Shown here in pieces: positions 16,601 through 24,930 of a stretch of 64,000 nucleotides of DNA; position 1 is the first letter of the stretch; every line of letters starts with the position of its first letter. This stretch comes from Nitrosococcus halophilus Nc 4 (lineage in GTDB: Bacteria; Pseudomonadota; Gammaproteobacteria; Nitrosococcales; Nitrosococcaceae). The stretch lies in assembly GCF_000024725.1 (NCBI RefSeq), contig NC_013960.1, positions 608,261-672,260 of the forward strand. The letters are read 5' to 3'. The notes under the pieces are model-generated. The model worked only from the letters and a program-made list of their open reading frames with translations, made no database searches and was not told the origin of the DNA. The translations under genes were made by a program, and so were the position numbers.

Positions 16601-17641
16601 TCAGGCACTTAGGCCGAAACGGCGCAATGACGAAAATGCGTTCGAACCATAGTCAAGTTTGAGAGCGGAAAGTATTCGTAAGTCTGTATGGGTCATCAAG
16701 TTGATGCCGGCAGAAGCGCGCAGCGGGGACAATCGGTATATCCTCCACATGTTGTGCCCCAACGGAGCAGCCCTGATACAGGCTCGTACCCATTGCGAAG
16801 CTATAATGCGCTTCCCCTCTTTGTCGTCATTTGCCTTATATAACTTGAGGAGCCACGCCTCAATACCTTCAAGATCAGTTGTGTTATATATGGAAGACGG
16901 CGCACGAATTAGGTTGTGCAAGCGCTGTTCTTCCGGCGTGGCTTCAATTCCTTGTGCTTGCAATGCTTGCAGTCGTATTTGTCTTGTAACTATTTCCATG
17001 TCGTTACGCCTAGCTTGAGTAGCTTGCTGGGGATGGCGACGATAGCGAAGCAAAGGTTCAGGGATATTGGCAAGGCGGAATTTAGTGCTGGCACGAGCAA
17101 ACAGATCATAATCTTCTGCAAGTTGGTACGCTTCACGGTATCGGAATTGTTCGAACACTTCTCGCCGCGCCATGACAGTGGGGTGGCAGATCGTATTTTG
17201 GAAAATCATGGCCGCGCGCAGGGCAGATTCCGTATGCGGCCAACGGACAGTTCGGGGTATTCCTTGTCCGAACTCGACGAACCAGCTTCCACAAAGATCG
17301 CAACTAGTTTGTTCGAGAAAAGAGATTTGTTGTGAAAGTCGGTTCGGCATGCATATATCGTCGGCATCCATTCGGGCGATGAATTTGCCTCTTGCCTCCT
17401 CTATCCCGTAATTCAAAGCATGGACAATTCCGGTGTTGCAATTTGCTGTGAGAAGCCGTAACCGTGCGTCAGTGTTGGCAATCTTGCGAATCCTCTTGAC
17501 GCTTGAGTCGCTGGAGCCATCGTCAACGACGATCAGTTCGAGGTGTGTGTGGGTCTGAGTCAGAATACTATCAATAGCGCCTTCCACCCACCGCTGAGCG
17601 TTGAAACAAGGCATTACGACAGATAGAAGTGGAGTGCTCAT
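16601..17641 (-). CDS. GT2-family glycosyltransferase A
   Basis: 346 residues. GT-A N-terminus LSVVMPCFNAQRWVEGAIDS, nucleotide site VVDDGSSDSSVKRI and the DxD-type motif ARMDADDICMP, followed by AEDYDLFARA (the ED motif of the catalytic base). The C-terminal half is helical and variable. Its start overlaps the stop of the next upstream gene (ATGA at 17638-17641). It is related in sequence to the neighbouring GT2 (17638-18705), suggesting an old duplication. Confidence 0.9.
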   Translation of the reverse strand: MSTPLLSVVMPCFNAQRWVEGAIDSILTQTHTHLELIVVDDGSSDSSVKRIRKIANTDARLRLLTANCNTGIVHALNYGIEEARGKFIARMDADDICMPNRLSQQISFLEQTSCDLCGSWFVEFGQGIPRTVRWPHTESALRAAMIFQNTICHPTVMARREVFEQFRYREAYQLAEDYDLFARASTKFRLANIPEPLLRYRRHPQQATQARRNDMEIVTRQIRLQALQAQGIEATPEEQRLHNLIRAPSSIYNTTDLEGIEAWLLKLYKANDDKEGKRIIASQWVRACIRAAPLGHNMWRIYRLSPLRASAGINLMTHTDLRILSALKLDYGSNAFSSLRRFGLSA

Positions 17642-18705
17642 GTGTTGTTACTCAGTTTAGAGTTTACTCTTGATGCTGGGCTCCTGACGATCAGTAGCCG
17701 ATAAAGTTTCGAGTTGTGTCGAACACGCAGCGCACTGAGCCCGAATATGGCCAAGTATTGCCAAGGGCGGAACGCTCCGCACCTTGTGACTGGGGATCGA
17801 AGGAAAAGCCAGAACACGAGAGGCCCAAGCGCGGCTGCCCTTAGACAATATCTGTACCACATGCGCGCGATAATGCGTTGGGCCTCTGTTTTGCTATTGA
17901 ATACCGTGAGCAGTTTGCAAAACCAGTCATCGGTGGCCCGAACGTGATTGATGGAGGCGGGCGGGTCGGGGTGGCTGATCAAAGTATGGATCTTCCTCTC
18001 GGCCTCCGTGAATGGCAGACCAGTGCGTTCAAGATACTTGGAGGCGATGGATGCTGCGGACTCCCACTGCTTCTGCTGCATACGAGCGGATATCTGCGTC
18101 GGATGGATACGATAGCGCACGAGTGGCGTGGGGATGTTGTGCATTATAGCCTCTGGAGCCATGCGAACCCATAGGTCGTAGTCTTCAGCAGGTACAGTGC
18201 TGGGATCGTACTGGTGCTGTTCCATTAGCTCGCGTCGCAACATCACCGTGGGTTGCGAAAACATTGGTGTGAAGAGTAATCCGGCCTTAATTTCCGTATC
18301 GTTGCTAGGAGCGCTCCACATCACCTCGGTATCCGTGCCGAACACAGTCATCCATCCACCGCACAAGTCAGCCTTTCCGGAGTCCAGTACAGCGACTTGC
18401 TGCTCGAAACGGGTAGGTAGCGCAATATCGTCGGCATCCATTCGTGCGATGTATTCGCCGGTGCTTTTCGGAATCAGCGTATTGATAGAATGGGCGACCC
18501 CTAGATTCCTACTGTTCTGGAAGAGGCGGATACGCCCATCATTCCGTGTGCATTGTTGGAGTTTTCTCCAGGTATCGTCGGTCGAGGCATCGTCGATAAT
18601 TAGGAACTCGAAGTTAGGATATGTCTGCGCAGAAATGCTGGAAACTGCTTCAACGATATATGGTCCGCAGTTGTACGCTGACATAAGTACGGAAATCTTT
18701 GGCAT
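17638..18705 (-). CDS. GT2-family glycosyltransferase B
   Basis: 355 residues from ATG 18705 (MPKISVLMSAYNCGPYIVEA). A frame from 18717 adds only four residues. GT-A motifs: LIIDDASTDDTWRKL, YIARMDADDIALP and AEDYDLWVRM. The start codon overlaps the sulfotransferase stop (TAATG), and the stop overlaps GT2 A (ATGA), so translation is coupled on both sides. It probably transfers a hexose in the same glycan. The sugar specificity cannot be read from the sequence. Confidence 0.9.
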   Translation of the reverse strand: MPKISVLMSAYNCGPYIVEAVSSISAQTYPNFEFLIIDDASTDDTWRKLQQCTRNDGRIRLFQNSRNLGVAHSINTLIPKSTGEYIARMDADDIALPTRFEQQVAVLDSGKADLCGGWMTVFGTDTEVMWSAPSNDTEIKAGLLFTPMFSQPTVMLRRELMEQHQYDPSTVPAEDYDLWVRMAPEAIMHNIPTPLVRYRIHPTQISARMQQKQWESAASIASKYLERTGLPFTEAERKIHTLISHPDPPASINHVRATDDWFCKLLTVFNSKTEAQRIIARMWYRYCLRAAALGPLVFWLFLRSPVTRCGAFRPWQYLAIFGLSALRVRHNSKLYRLLIVRSPASRVNSKLSNNT

Positions 18706-19631
18706 TATATATTCCAATGCGAAAGATCGCGGCCTAGGAGTTTTTCCAAGAGTCTGACATCATCACGAAAATGGTGGGCTAGTTGCTCTCGAAATGCCTT
18801 GGAGAGGGGTTGCTTTCGGTTGATTACATTGAAACGGTTGATGGCATGATGGATTCCTATGCCCCCTGGAAGTCCCAGCGTCTGACGTACGCTTCGAAGT
18901 GCTCTGAGCGATTGTTCCAACCACATCCATCGGTATCCTACACGTGTATTCAGGCGAGGGAATTCCATCCTTCCATCATCGGGTAAATCAAGCCAAGCAA
19001 GAAGCTTGCGGTAACATACATCTGGTCTGGAGGAGAAATCATCGTAGAGGATGACATGAACGAGTTCGCGTGGGACCAGTTGGAATAGGCGTTGAATTTG
19101 CCTGCCCAGCTTTGCTACTTCGCCGTATTGGAGAAGATCACCATCGGTGAATTCGCACGGTAAATATTTACCTTGCTTTCGCTTGTCCTGAAGGTACCAG
19201 GCTTGTTCAAAATCGAATATTTCAGTTCCATTTTTTACATGCTGGTTATGAAGGCTTTGAGCCAACTCAATAGGATTTCTTAAACTGATGATAAATCGAG
19301 GTTGCTCGCAATTGTCCAAAATCTCGGGGACTGCGGATTTTGAATACAAGTAGAGAGGTGATGCATCGCCCATATAGATAACATTTTCAGGTGCAGATAC
19401 GAAAAGCCCTAAATACGATTCCCAATCACGAATTTTTTGGGGAATATGGGAAAGCGCTAGATCTTTATCAAAGAAATCTGGCTCCTTAGTGCCAGATTGT
19501 TCGGCCATGAAGATCATGGGATGTCCCGCAAGATAGTGGCTCAATGCAGTTGTGCCGCATTTCGGGGCGCCAATGATGAATAAGTTTGGGATGCGTACTT
19601 TTTTTTGCATAGGGTGGCGTTTTAATGACAT
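18705..19631 (-). CDS. PAPS-dependent sulfotransferase, copy 1
   Basis: 308 residues. The 5'-phosphosulfate binding loop APKCGTTALSHYLAGHP is near residue 21 and the 3'-phosphate site ISLRNPIELAQSLHNQ is mid-protein. A late LLEKLLGRDL element ends it, typical of bacterial Sulfotransfer_1/3 enzymes. It transfers sulfate from PAPS to an acceptor, here presumably a sugar hydroxyl. It is about 90% identical to the adjacent copy 2, with one single-codon indel (NTRVGYRW versus NTYVGGYRW). Directly upstream lies a stub of the flippase gene, showing tandem duplication. Its stop overlaps the GT2 B start. Confidence 0.9.
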   Translation of the reverse strand: MSLKRHPMQKKVRIPNLFIIGAPKCGTTALSHYLAGHPMIFMAEQSGTKEPDFFDKDLALSHIPQKIRDWESYLGLFVSAPENVIYMGDASPLYLYSKSAVPEILDNCEQPRFIISLRNPIELAQSLHNQHVKNGTEIFDFEQAWYLQDKRKQGKYLPCEFTDGDLLQYGEVAKLGRQIQRLFQLVPRELVHVILYDDFSSRPDVCYRKLLAWLDLPDDGRMEFPRLNTRVGYRWMWLEQSLRALRSVRQTLGLPGGIGIHHAINRFNVINRKQPLSKAFREQLAHHFRDDVRLLEKLLGRDLSHWNI

Positions 19632-19730
19632 AGGACGCTCGGGCGTAGCTGAAGCCGGTTACATATCCAATACCACAGAATGGAATTCCAGATGACCAGG
19701 CTGATCGCTGTGGCGGTTGCATTATATATT
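19632..19730 (-). pseudogene. Duplicated 3' stub of the wzx flippase gene
   Basis: The minus frame reads ATAISLVIWNSILWYWICNR, then LQLRPSVLCH and a stop. It corresponds residue for residue to the C-terminus of the intact flippase at 20642 (ATSLITWNIVLWYWVRNR). It lies between the two sulfotransferase copies, with the same 10-base stop/start overlap. It marks the edge of a roughly 1.03-kb tandem duplication. Confidence 0.88.
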
Positions 19731-20651
19731 CCAATGTGAAAGGTCCCGGCCTAGGAGTTTTTCCAAGAGTCTGACGTCATCACGAAAATGGTGCGCTAGT
19801 TGCTCTCGGAACGCCTTGGAGAGGGGTTGCTTTCGATTGATTACATTGAAACGGTTGATGGTATGATGGATTCCAATGCCCCCCGGCAGTCCTAGCGCTT
19901 GGCGTACGCTTCGAAGTGCTCTGAGCGATTGTTCCAACCACATCCATCGGTATCCTCCTACATATGTATTCAGTCGAGGGAATTTCATCCTTCCATCATC
20001 GGGTAGATTAAGCCAAGCGAGGAGCTTGCGATAACATACATCTGGTCTGGAGGAGAAATCATCGTAGAGGATGACATAAATGAATTCGCGTGGGACCAGT
20101 TGGAAGAGGCGCTGAATTTGTGCGCCTAGCTTTACTACTTCGCCGTATTGGAGAAGATCAACATCGATGAATTCGTGTGGTAAACATTTACCTTGCTTTC
20201 GCTTGTCCTGAAGGTGCCAGGCTTGTTCAAAATCGAGGATTTCAATTCCATGCTTCGCGCGCTGATTATGAAGACTTTGAGCCAGTTCAATAGGATTTCT
20301 TAAACTGACGATAAATCGAGGTTGCTCGCAATTATCCAAGATCTCGGGGACTGCGCATTTCGAGTATAAATAGAGAACTGATGCATCGCCCATATAGATA
20401 ACATTTTCAGGTGCGGATACGAAAAGCCCTAAATATGCTTCCCAATCACGAATTTTTTGGGGGAGATGGGAAAGCGCTAGATCTTTGTTAAAAAAATTTG
20501 GCTCCTTAATGCCAGATTGTTCGGCCATGAAGATCATGGGATGTCCCGCAAGATAATGGCTCAATGCGGTTGTACCGCATTTCGGGGCGCCGATGATGAA
20601 TAAATTTGGGATGCGTACTTTTTCTTGCATAGGGTGGTGTTTTAATGACAT
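19722..20651 (-). CDS. PAPS-dependent sulfotransferase, copy 2
   Basis: 309 residues from ATG 20651 (MSLKHHPMQEKVRIP); a longer frame to 20696 runs inside the flippase gene. It has the same PAPS-site motifs as copy 1 (PKCGTTALSHYL, SLRNPIELAQSL). The start overlaps the wzx stop by 10 bases, as the stub does with copy 1. The copies differ mainly in mid-protein positions (for example HVKNGTEIF versus RAKHGIEIL), so they may have diverged in acceptor choice. Together with glf it predicts a sulfated galactofuranosyl glycan. Confidence 0.9.
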   Translation of the reverse strand: MSLKHHPMQEKVRIPNLFIIGAPKCGTTALSHYLAGHPMIFMAEQSGIKEPNFFNKDLALSHLPQKIRDWEAYLGLFVSAPENVIYMGDASVLYLYSKCAVPEILDNCEQPRFIVSLRNPIELAQSLHNQRAKHGIEILDFEQAWHLQDKRKQGKCLPHEFIDVDLLQYGEVVKLGAQIQRLFQLVPREFIYVILYDDFSSRPDVCYRKLLAWLNLPDDGRMKFPRLNTYVGGYRWMWLEQSLRALRSVRQALGLPGGIGIHHTINRFNVINRKQPLSKAFREQLAHHFRDDVRLLEKLLGRDLSHWNI

Positions 20652-21946
20652 AGGACGCTCGGGCGTAGTTGAAGTCGGTTCCGTACCCAATACCACAGAA
20701 CGATATTCCAGGTGATAAGACTAGTTGCTGTGGCGGTAGCGGCACCTTCCACGCCGAAGTGCGGGATCAGCAGTGTATTTAGCGCTACGTTGATGACAAC
20801 GCTGATACCGACTCCCGCGGTGGAAAGATGTTCGTGCCCCGTCATGTTCAATATCGTGGCTGTCGGGCCGGCCAGCACATTGAATAATTGACCCAAGGTG
20901 AGAATTTGCAGGGCTACGGCGCCGGCTGCATAGGCAGGGCCGTAGAACAGGGTAATAATCTGATGCGAGAAAAGCGCAAATATGAGGGCGATCGGCAGCG
21001 TGAGCAAAAATACGCCCATGGCCGCCCCGGAAATTAGCCGTTGCAATTGGGCGTGCTCGCCTCTCTGATACAAACCTGCGATACGAGGAGCAATCACGGT
21101 ATTGCTGGCCGCAAGAAAAAAAGCCACCAAATCTGCTGCTCGCGAGGTTACGGCATAGACACCGGCCGACTCTGCTCCCTGAAGTGCGCCCAGCATGATG
21201 AGATCGGTGCGGCTGTTTATCAAATACAGCATGCCGAGCCACATAAATGTCAGCCCTTGTCGAATGCTGGCGGGTGTGGGTTGATGACTCTGATGGGAAT
21301 CTTCAAGGGTTTTGCGGAGCTGGGCGTGGTTGATTATCAGTGGCACAACTGATGTGCCTACCAATAGTGCGGTCAGTTCCATGGCGGTGATCCGGCCACT
21401 CCACAACAAAATAATGATGAGTGCCGTTAGCATCAGGGCGGGTGCTAGCAAGAGTTGTGCCCATTGACTTTGCACCACACGGTTCTGAGCCTGAAGCAAC
21501 GACTGGCGTAGGGCGCCAAGATTGGCCAGCAGGGGAAGGGGGGCCGCGATCAAGAATAACCAGCGGGCCTCGGCGGCGGCGGGAATGAAAAAGGCGCTGG
21601 CCAAAACGAGTGCGGCAAATGCACCCGCCCAGGCTATTCTTTTGTCGGACCAGTGGAGTAGTCCACGGATGTTGGCAGGGTGGCGAGCCCCTTCACGAAC
21701 GAGGTATCGAGGCAAGCCCAGGCTTGCTGGGATGGTGAGCATCGTTGCCCAAGCGATAACGTAGGCGTAAAGGCCGTAGTCATGGGGGCCGAGCGCTCGT
21801 GCGTATAGAAGGCTGGCGAGGAAAGCAAGGAGTACTGATCCAAGCTTTATCAATGACGAGCCGCCAGCGGCTCGCACTAGTCGGCCTCGCTCGCTGCCAG
21901 GTCGCAGATCAGCCCATAGACTGCGGATTAGTGGCTGGGCGCGCAT
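20642..21946 (-). CDS. Wzx-like polysaccharide flippase
   Basis: 434 residues with about 12 to 14 hydrophobic helices. The N-terminal SSLIKLGSVLLAFLASLLYA, ALGPHDYGLYAY and SLGLPRYLVREGA are typical of MOP-superfamily polysaccharide transporters, as is QLFNVLAGPTATILNMTGHE in the C-terminal half. It moves undecaprenyl-linked glycan repeats across the inner membrane. It is the first gene of the minus-strand operon. No polymerase (Wzy) or ligase is visible nearby. Confidence 0.88.
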   Translation of the reverse strand: MRAQPLIRSLWADLRPGSERGRLVRAAGGSSLIKLGSVLLAFLASLLYARALGPHDYGLYAYVIAWATMLTIPASLGLPRYLVREGARHPANIRGLLHWSDKRIAWAGAFAALVLASAFFIPAAAEARWLFLIAAPLPLLANLGALRQSLLQAQNRVVQSQWAQLLLAPALMLTALIIILLWSGRITAMELTALLVGTSVVPLIINHAQLRKTLEDSHQSHQPTPASIRQGLTFMWLGMLYLINSRTDLIMLGALQGAESAGVYAVTSRAADLVAFFLAASNTVIAPRIAGLYQRGEHAQLQRLISGAAMGVFLLTLPIALIFALFSHQIITLFYGPAYAAGAVALQILTLGQLFNVLAGPTATILNMTGHEHLSTAGVGISVVINVALNTLLIPHFGVEGAATATATSLITWNIVLWYWVRNRLQLRPSVLCH

Positions 21947-22511
21947 TTCAGTGCCGTGGAATCTGAATGACCGTGCGAATTAATTCTAGTGGTGTACCCC
22001 ACGTTTAAGTGTTTAAGAAGGCGTTGCTCGAACTCTTGCGCCAGCGGACCGTTATTAGCCAGCCAAAGGAAAAAAGAGATAGAGCCACCGCAATTATGCA
22101 AACGCAATTTTTGATTCCTTTCTTGGAGGCATTGTCAAAGGGGATAGCGGTAATTTACGTTCTTGGGTATTCACGACCTTCATGTATTTTCTTCCAATAC
22201 TGAACTCCCAACGTTAACCGTCAGCCGTTGTTTCTTCCCAATACATTCTACTTTAGGACTACTCTACTAAGCCCTTCACTCTTGAAAACTGATAATCAAG
22301 AGTGGGGAATGTGGGTTCCAAGCATAGGATTATTTCATACAGTGCAATTAACGGCCTGGGGATAAAAACCTTGAATACCATTAATAATTGATATCAAAGC
22401 GAACCGTGGTTCCTCTATGCTGGCACGTTATGGCTGGGGAATGTCGCTTGAAATTAGATAGAATCTGATTTCAGAAATTATACTGGGGAAATGGATGCCG
22501 CTAGGCTAAAA
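21947..22511. other. Non-coding stretch upstream of the glycan operon
   Basis: 565 bases without a credible gene, relatively A/T rich. A 65-codon frame at 22009 has no family pattern. One clear hairpin: CACTCTTGA (22277-22285) and TCAAGAGTG (22296-22304) with a 10-base loop. The promoter for the wzx operon should be within the first 150 bases, but I cannot point to one. Confidence 0.5.
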
Positions 22512-22536
22512 AAGTAGCGTGCGCCATGCGCACGAA
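22512..22536 (+). repeat. R1 repeat copy c
   Basis: AAGTAGCGTGCGCCATGCGC then ACGAA; the core GTGCGC-CAT-GCGCAC is a perfect short palindrome. It cuts the 3' part of the vapC pseudogene. Confidence 0.8.
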
Positions 22537-22750
22537 CCTTCCTTTCCTCAAGGGCGGTATCGAAGCCGGCAAGGGTCCGCTTTAGTTCTTCCATATTCTC
22601 ATACCACACCGAGAACTCAGCATACACGACCGGGTTGATCACCAGGTTGCCGCGTTCCGCGGCCCATTCCAGTTGCGCCAGTGACTAGTCCGCCCAGCTC
22701 GGATCGTTTTGCACCACATCGAGTAGCATGCAGGTGTCGACCAGGATCAT
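22512..22750 (-). pseudogene. vapC (PIN) toxin with nonsense codon and repeat-truncated 3' end
   Basis: The start ATG overlaps the antitoxin stop (ATGA, 22747-22750). The frame reads MILVDTCMLLDVVQNDPSWA D, then TAG at 22687-22685 (codon 22) where homologues have Trp. It continues in frame with SLAQLEWAAERGNLVINPVV YAEFSVWYENMEELKRTLAG until R1 copy c replaces the C-terminal third. The PIN acidic residues (LVDT, YAEF) are present. Both lesions make it non-functional. Confidence 0.85.
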
Positions 22751-23016
22751 TTTAGGCCGGGGTCGTTTGCGTCGGTATCGTAGCCACGCAGCACGTGCAT
22801 CAATTCATCGGTGGTCCTGCCGGTATCGAGCGTGCCTCGCAGCTTGCCGAAACGATCCTTGCAGTGTGCTGGTGCGGTATCTTCTGCCGGACGGACGATC
22901 ACCTCGCCGTTCGGTCCCAGCAAAAAGTCGACCGCCGATCCTGGGCGCAAGCCGAGGTAATCACGGATCTTCTTTGGCACCGTGACTTGTCCTTTTCTGG
23001 TAAGCGTCGTTGTCAT
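22747..23016 (-). CDS. AbrB/MazE-like antitoxin (VapB)
   Basis: 89 residues. N-terminal swapped-hairpin domain TTTLTRKGQVTVPKKIRDYL GLRPGSAVDFLL and GEVIVRP, followed by a toxin-binding tail. It is intact, but its partner vapC is dead. A surviving antitoxin after toxin loss is common. The start ATG 23016 has upstream GGAGATTTGCC on the minus strand. It may regulate its own promoter. Confidence 0.88.
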   Translation of the reverse strand: MTTTLTRKGQVTVPKKIRDYLGLRPGSAVDFLLGPNGEVIVRPAEDTAPAHCKDRFGKLRGTLDTGRTTDELMHVLRGYDTDANDPGLK

Positions 23017-23194
23017 GGCAAATCTCCACAGGGTATTATTTAATTAAAGTATTGTAATACCCACAGGTTACAGGGCGAGCGATAGCTTTGGCCAAATGTC
23101 AGTTCGACATAAGGGAAGGTTTATTTCCATTGCGCTGAATCGGGTGTAGGGTGAATTTGTTCACAGGGTTATGTCGAACTGGAGTGCTATCCGG

Positions 23195-23231
23195 ATTTTG
23201 CTGGATACGCGATGCTTAATCCGGCCTGCGG
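23195..23231 (+). repeat. R2 repeat copy 2
   Basis: ATTTTGCTGGATACGCGATG then CTTAATCCGGCCTGC. It matches copies at 5087-5124 and 31260-31302 in the same orientation, and lies in the intergenic gap between two TA modules. Confidence 0.75.
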
Positions 23232-23324
23232 TGCTTTTTGAAACGTCCCACGATGCCCTTTGCATCGAAACCCGGGAAGCTAGGATGCAGAGGAGTTTGA
23301 CCTTTTTTCTGTGAAAATTGAAAG

Positions 23325-23552
23325 ATGGGAAAAAAGAAAACGACGGTTTACCTGGATGAAGATCTTCTGCGGGCGACCAAGGTCATGGCTGCACGCTCTG
23401 GTCGGCGCGAATACCAAATCGTGGAAGAAGCCTTGCGGCGCTATCTGGGGTTAGAAAGTATTCGCACCATTGGGGCTCGCAGTGAGCTGGACGAAGATCA
23501 AGCCCTGGTTCTGGCTTATCGGGAAATCCACGCCGAGCGCAGGCAGAGGTAG
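23325..23552 (+). CDS. Ribbon-helix-helix (CopG-type) antitoxin
   Basis: 75 residues: the N-terminal strand KKTTVYLDEDLLRATKVMAA and helices SGRREYQIVEEALRRYLGL form an RHH fold, with a C-terminal acidic tail (SELDEDQALVLAYREIHAE) for toxin binding. The stop is directly followed by the start of a truncated PIN gene (23553). The partner is destroyed, so this is an orphan antitoxin. Confidence 0.85.
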   Translation: MGKKKTTVYLDEDLLRATKVMAARSGRREYQIVEEALRRYLGLESIRTIGARSELDEDQALVLAYREIHAERRQR

Positions 23553-23612
23553 ATGCTCTGGGCCGTGCTCGATCCCGGTGTTCTGATTGCGGCCATCCTC
23601 TCTCCAAAAGGG
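23553..23612 (+). pseudogene. PIN toxin, first 20 codons only
   Basis: MLWAVLDPGVLIAAILSPKG is the start of a PIN domain (first acidic residue in VLDPG). The sequence then passes abruptly into the R1-associated repeat (TTTTGTTTTTCTGG at 23614). The rest of the gene is absent. Confidence 0.75.
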
Positions 23613-23666
23613 GTTTTGTTTTTCTGGTTTCTCATCCCTCCTCTTCGTGCGCATGGCGCACGCTAC
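23613..23666 (-). repeat. R1 repeat copy d with extended flank
   Basis: On the minus strand it reads GTAGCGTGCGCCATGCGCAC then GAAGAGGAGGGATGAGAAAC and CAGAAAAACAAAA. The extended flank also follows copy f (32231-32285), so the unit is longer than the palindrome. Confidence 0.8.
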
Positions 23667-23724
23667 ATGCTGGTGTATGTTGCGCAGCGTTCCGATAGGG
23701 ATATTCTTGCAAGGATGTGGCACC
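23665..23724 (-). pseudogene. hicA 3' fragment
   Basis: The minus frame VPHPCKNIPIGTLRNIHQH matches the C-terminus of the intact HicA at 24615-24803 (VPHPRKDIPIGTLRNIYRQ). Only about 20 codons remain, ending at R1 copy d. Confidence 0.7.
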
Positions 23725-23817
23725 CCCCCATGGCTAGCTTTCTTAACCTGAGTTCTGGATAACTACATGGGCTCATTATTGCAGGAAACACTGCGTTTAG
23801 ATTCTTGTCGGAGCGGT

Positions 23818-23891
23818 TGTAGGGGCGGCTTCAGCCGCGAACAAAATGTGCATCGGGGCTCCAAGGGGGCGCGGCTGAAGCCGCCCCTACA
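23818..23891. repeat. Large perfect hairpin (22-bp arms)
   Basis: TGTAGGGGCGGCTTCAGCCG+CG (23818-23839) is exactly complementary to 23870-23891, with a 30-base loop. The palindromic TGTAGGGGCGG...CCGCCCCTACA ends are those of a mobile small hairpin repeat. No gene is nearby on either side for about 60 bases. Confidence 0.75.
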
Positions 23892-24212
23892 GAAGGCATT
23901 TGAGACCAGAGGAGATTGTGGCCTCACAGCACCCACGTAGGCGAAGGCAGGATGCTCTTTTCCGTCCCCTCTCCCGCCAGGGGAGAAGGTGAGGATGAGG
24001 GGGGCATTTTAATTAAAGAACGTTGTTCATTTAAACGGGAATGAAACCGACATTCGCCCTCTTGTCCCCCTCAGCTTACTAACAACCGGAGACATCCATC
24101 GCTTAGCCTGAATTCAGGCTTCTTAGGCCTATTGTGCCACTTAACTTTTGTGGCTCTGGGTGCTGTTTCACCGCGCTACGTTTATGTGGTCGTAAGACAG
24201 AATACCGCCGGT
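23892..24212. other. Non-coding stretch
   Basis: Contains a CCCCTCTCCCGCCAGGGGAG-type repeat at 23967-23986 followed by a G-rich tail, similar in style to 13966-14060 and 32336-32370. I see no gene. Confidence 0.4.
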
Positions 24213-24611
24213 TTAGTTGTGCTTCTTACGCATTGCCTCTTCGGCGACCTTTGCCAGAAATCCGGAACGGCTCATCTGGTGTGCCTTTGCATATTCATCG
24301 ATGCGGCGCACCAAGGCTTCGGGCAGAGAGATATTGATGCGCACCGCCTTGGGGCGTACGCGGGAGAAATCAATATCCACCATCATCCACACACCGCCCT
24401 CGAATTCTGGGCGCTGCACCAATTCCTCCAGCGGTGTGGGAGGTGGGATCTCCATTGTCTCTCCCTCGAAATACAGCTCTACTGCCTCCTGAATTTTGGC
24501 GGGCAGTTCCTCCCAGGAATCAGCCGCAGAGAAACATCCGGGGAAATCCGGAAAGGTTACTCCGTGGGCATGCTTATTATCACCTGGATGAATATAGACC
24601 GGATACAACAT
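24213..24611 (-). CDS. hicB: HicB-type antitoxin
   Basis: 132 residues. N-terminal HicB partial-RNase-H-like domain: YPVYIHPGDNKHAHGVTFPD FPGCFSAADSWEELPAKIQE AVELYFEGE. C-terminal RHH DNA-binding segment: AVRINISLPEALVRRIDEYA, SRSGFLAKVAEEAM. Encoded 3 bases after hicA. It neutralises HicA and represses the operon. Confidence 0.93.
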   Translation of the reverse strand: MLYPVYIHPGDNKHAHGVTFPDFPGCFSAADSWEELPAKIQEAVELYFEGETMEIPPPTPLEELVQRPEFEGGVWMMVDIDFSRVRPKAVRINISLPEALVRRIDEYAKAHQMSRSGFLAKVAEEAMRKKHN

Positions 24612-24614
24612 GTC

Positions 24615-24803
24615 TTACCTCCACTTCCATCCAGCTTGCCGGTAGATATTGCGTAGCGTGCCGATAGGGATATCCTTGCGCGGATGTGGTACGACCACAT
24701 GATTGTGTTTCACAGGATGTTTGAACTTCATATGATCTCCCTTGCCACCTACTCGCTTCCACCCTTCGCGCTCCAGCCGCTGTATCAGTTCCGTGCTATT
24801 CAT
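24615..24803 (-). CDS. hicA: HicA-type mRNA interferase toxin
   Basis: 62 residues from ATG 24803 (MNSTELIQRLEREGWKRVGG); a longer upstream frame runs into repeat sequence. dsRBD-like fold with the catalytic His in GKGDHMKFKHP and the conserved VVPHPRKDIPIGTLRNI. It cleaves mRNA independently of translation in known members. The module is intact and is flanked by R1 copies at 23.6 and 24.9 kb. A second, broken hicA lies 0.9 kb away. Confidence 0.93.
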   Translation of the reverse strand: MNSTELIQRLEREGWKRVGGKGDHMKFKHPVKHNHVVVPHPRKDIPIGTLRNIYRQAGWKWR

Positions 24804-24930
24804 ATTGTGTAATTCTACATAACCCCGAGGGCTTCCGTAGCCTGGAATGATGTTTGGATTTTGGCTTATCGTGTGCATAGCATAATAGTGGTAGCAGCAT
24901 GGTGCTATTTTAAAATAGTCATGCCTTTGT

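Noticed and set aside
22009..22203. 64-codon frame upstream of wzx
   Set aside because: No SD or recognisable motif, and it lies in a region that looks intergenic.
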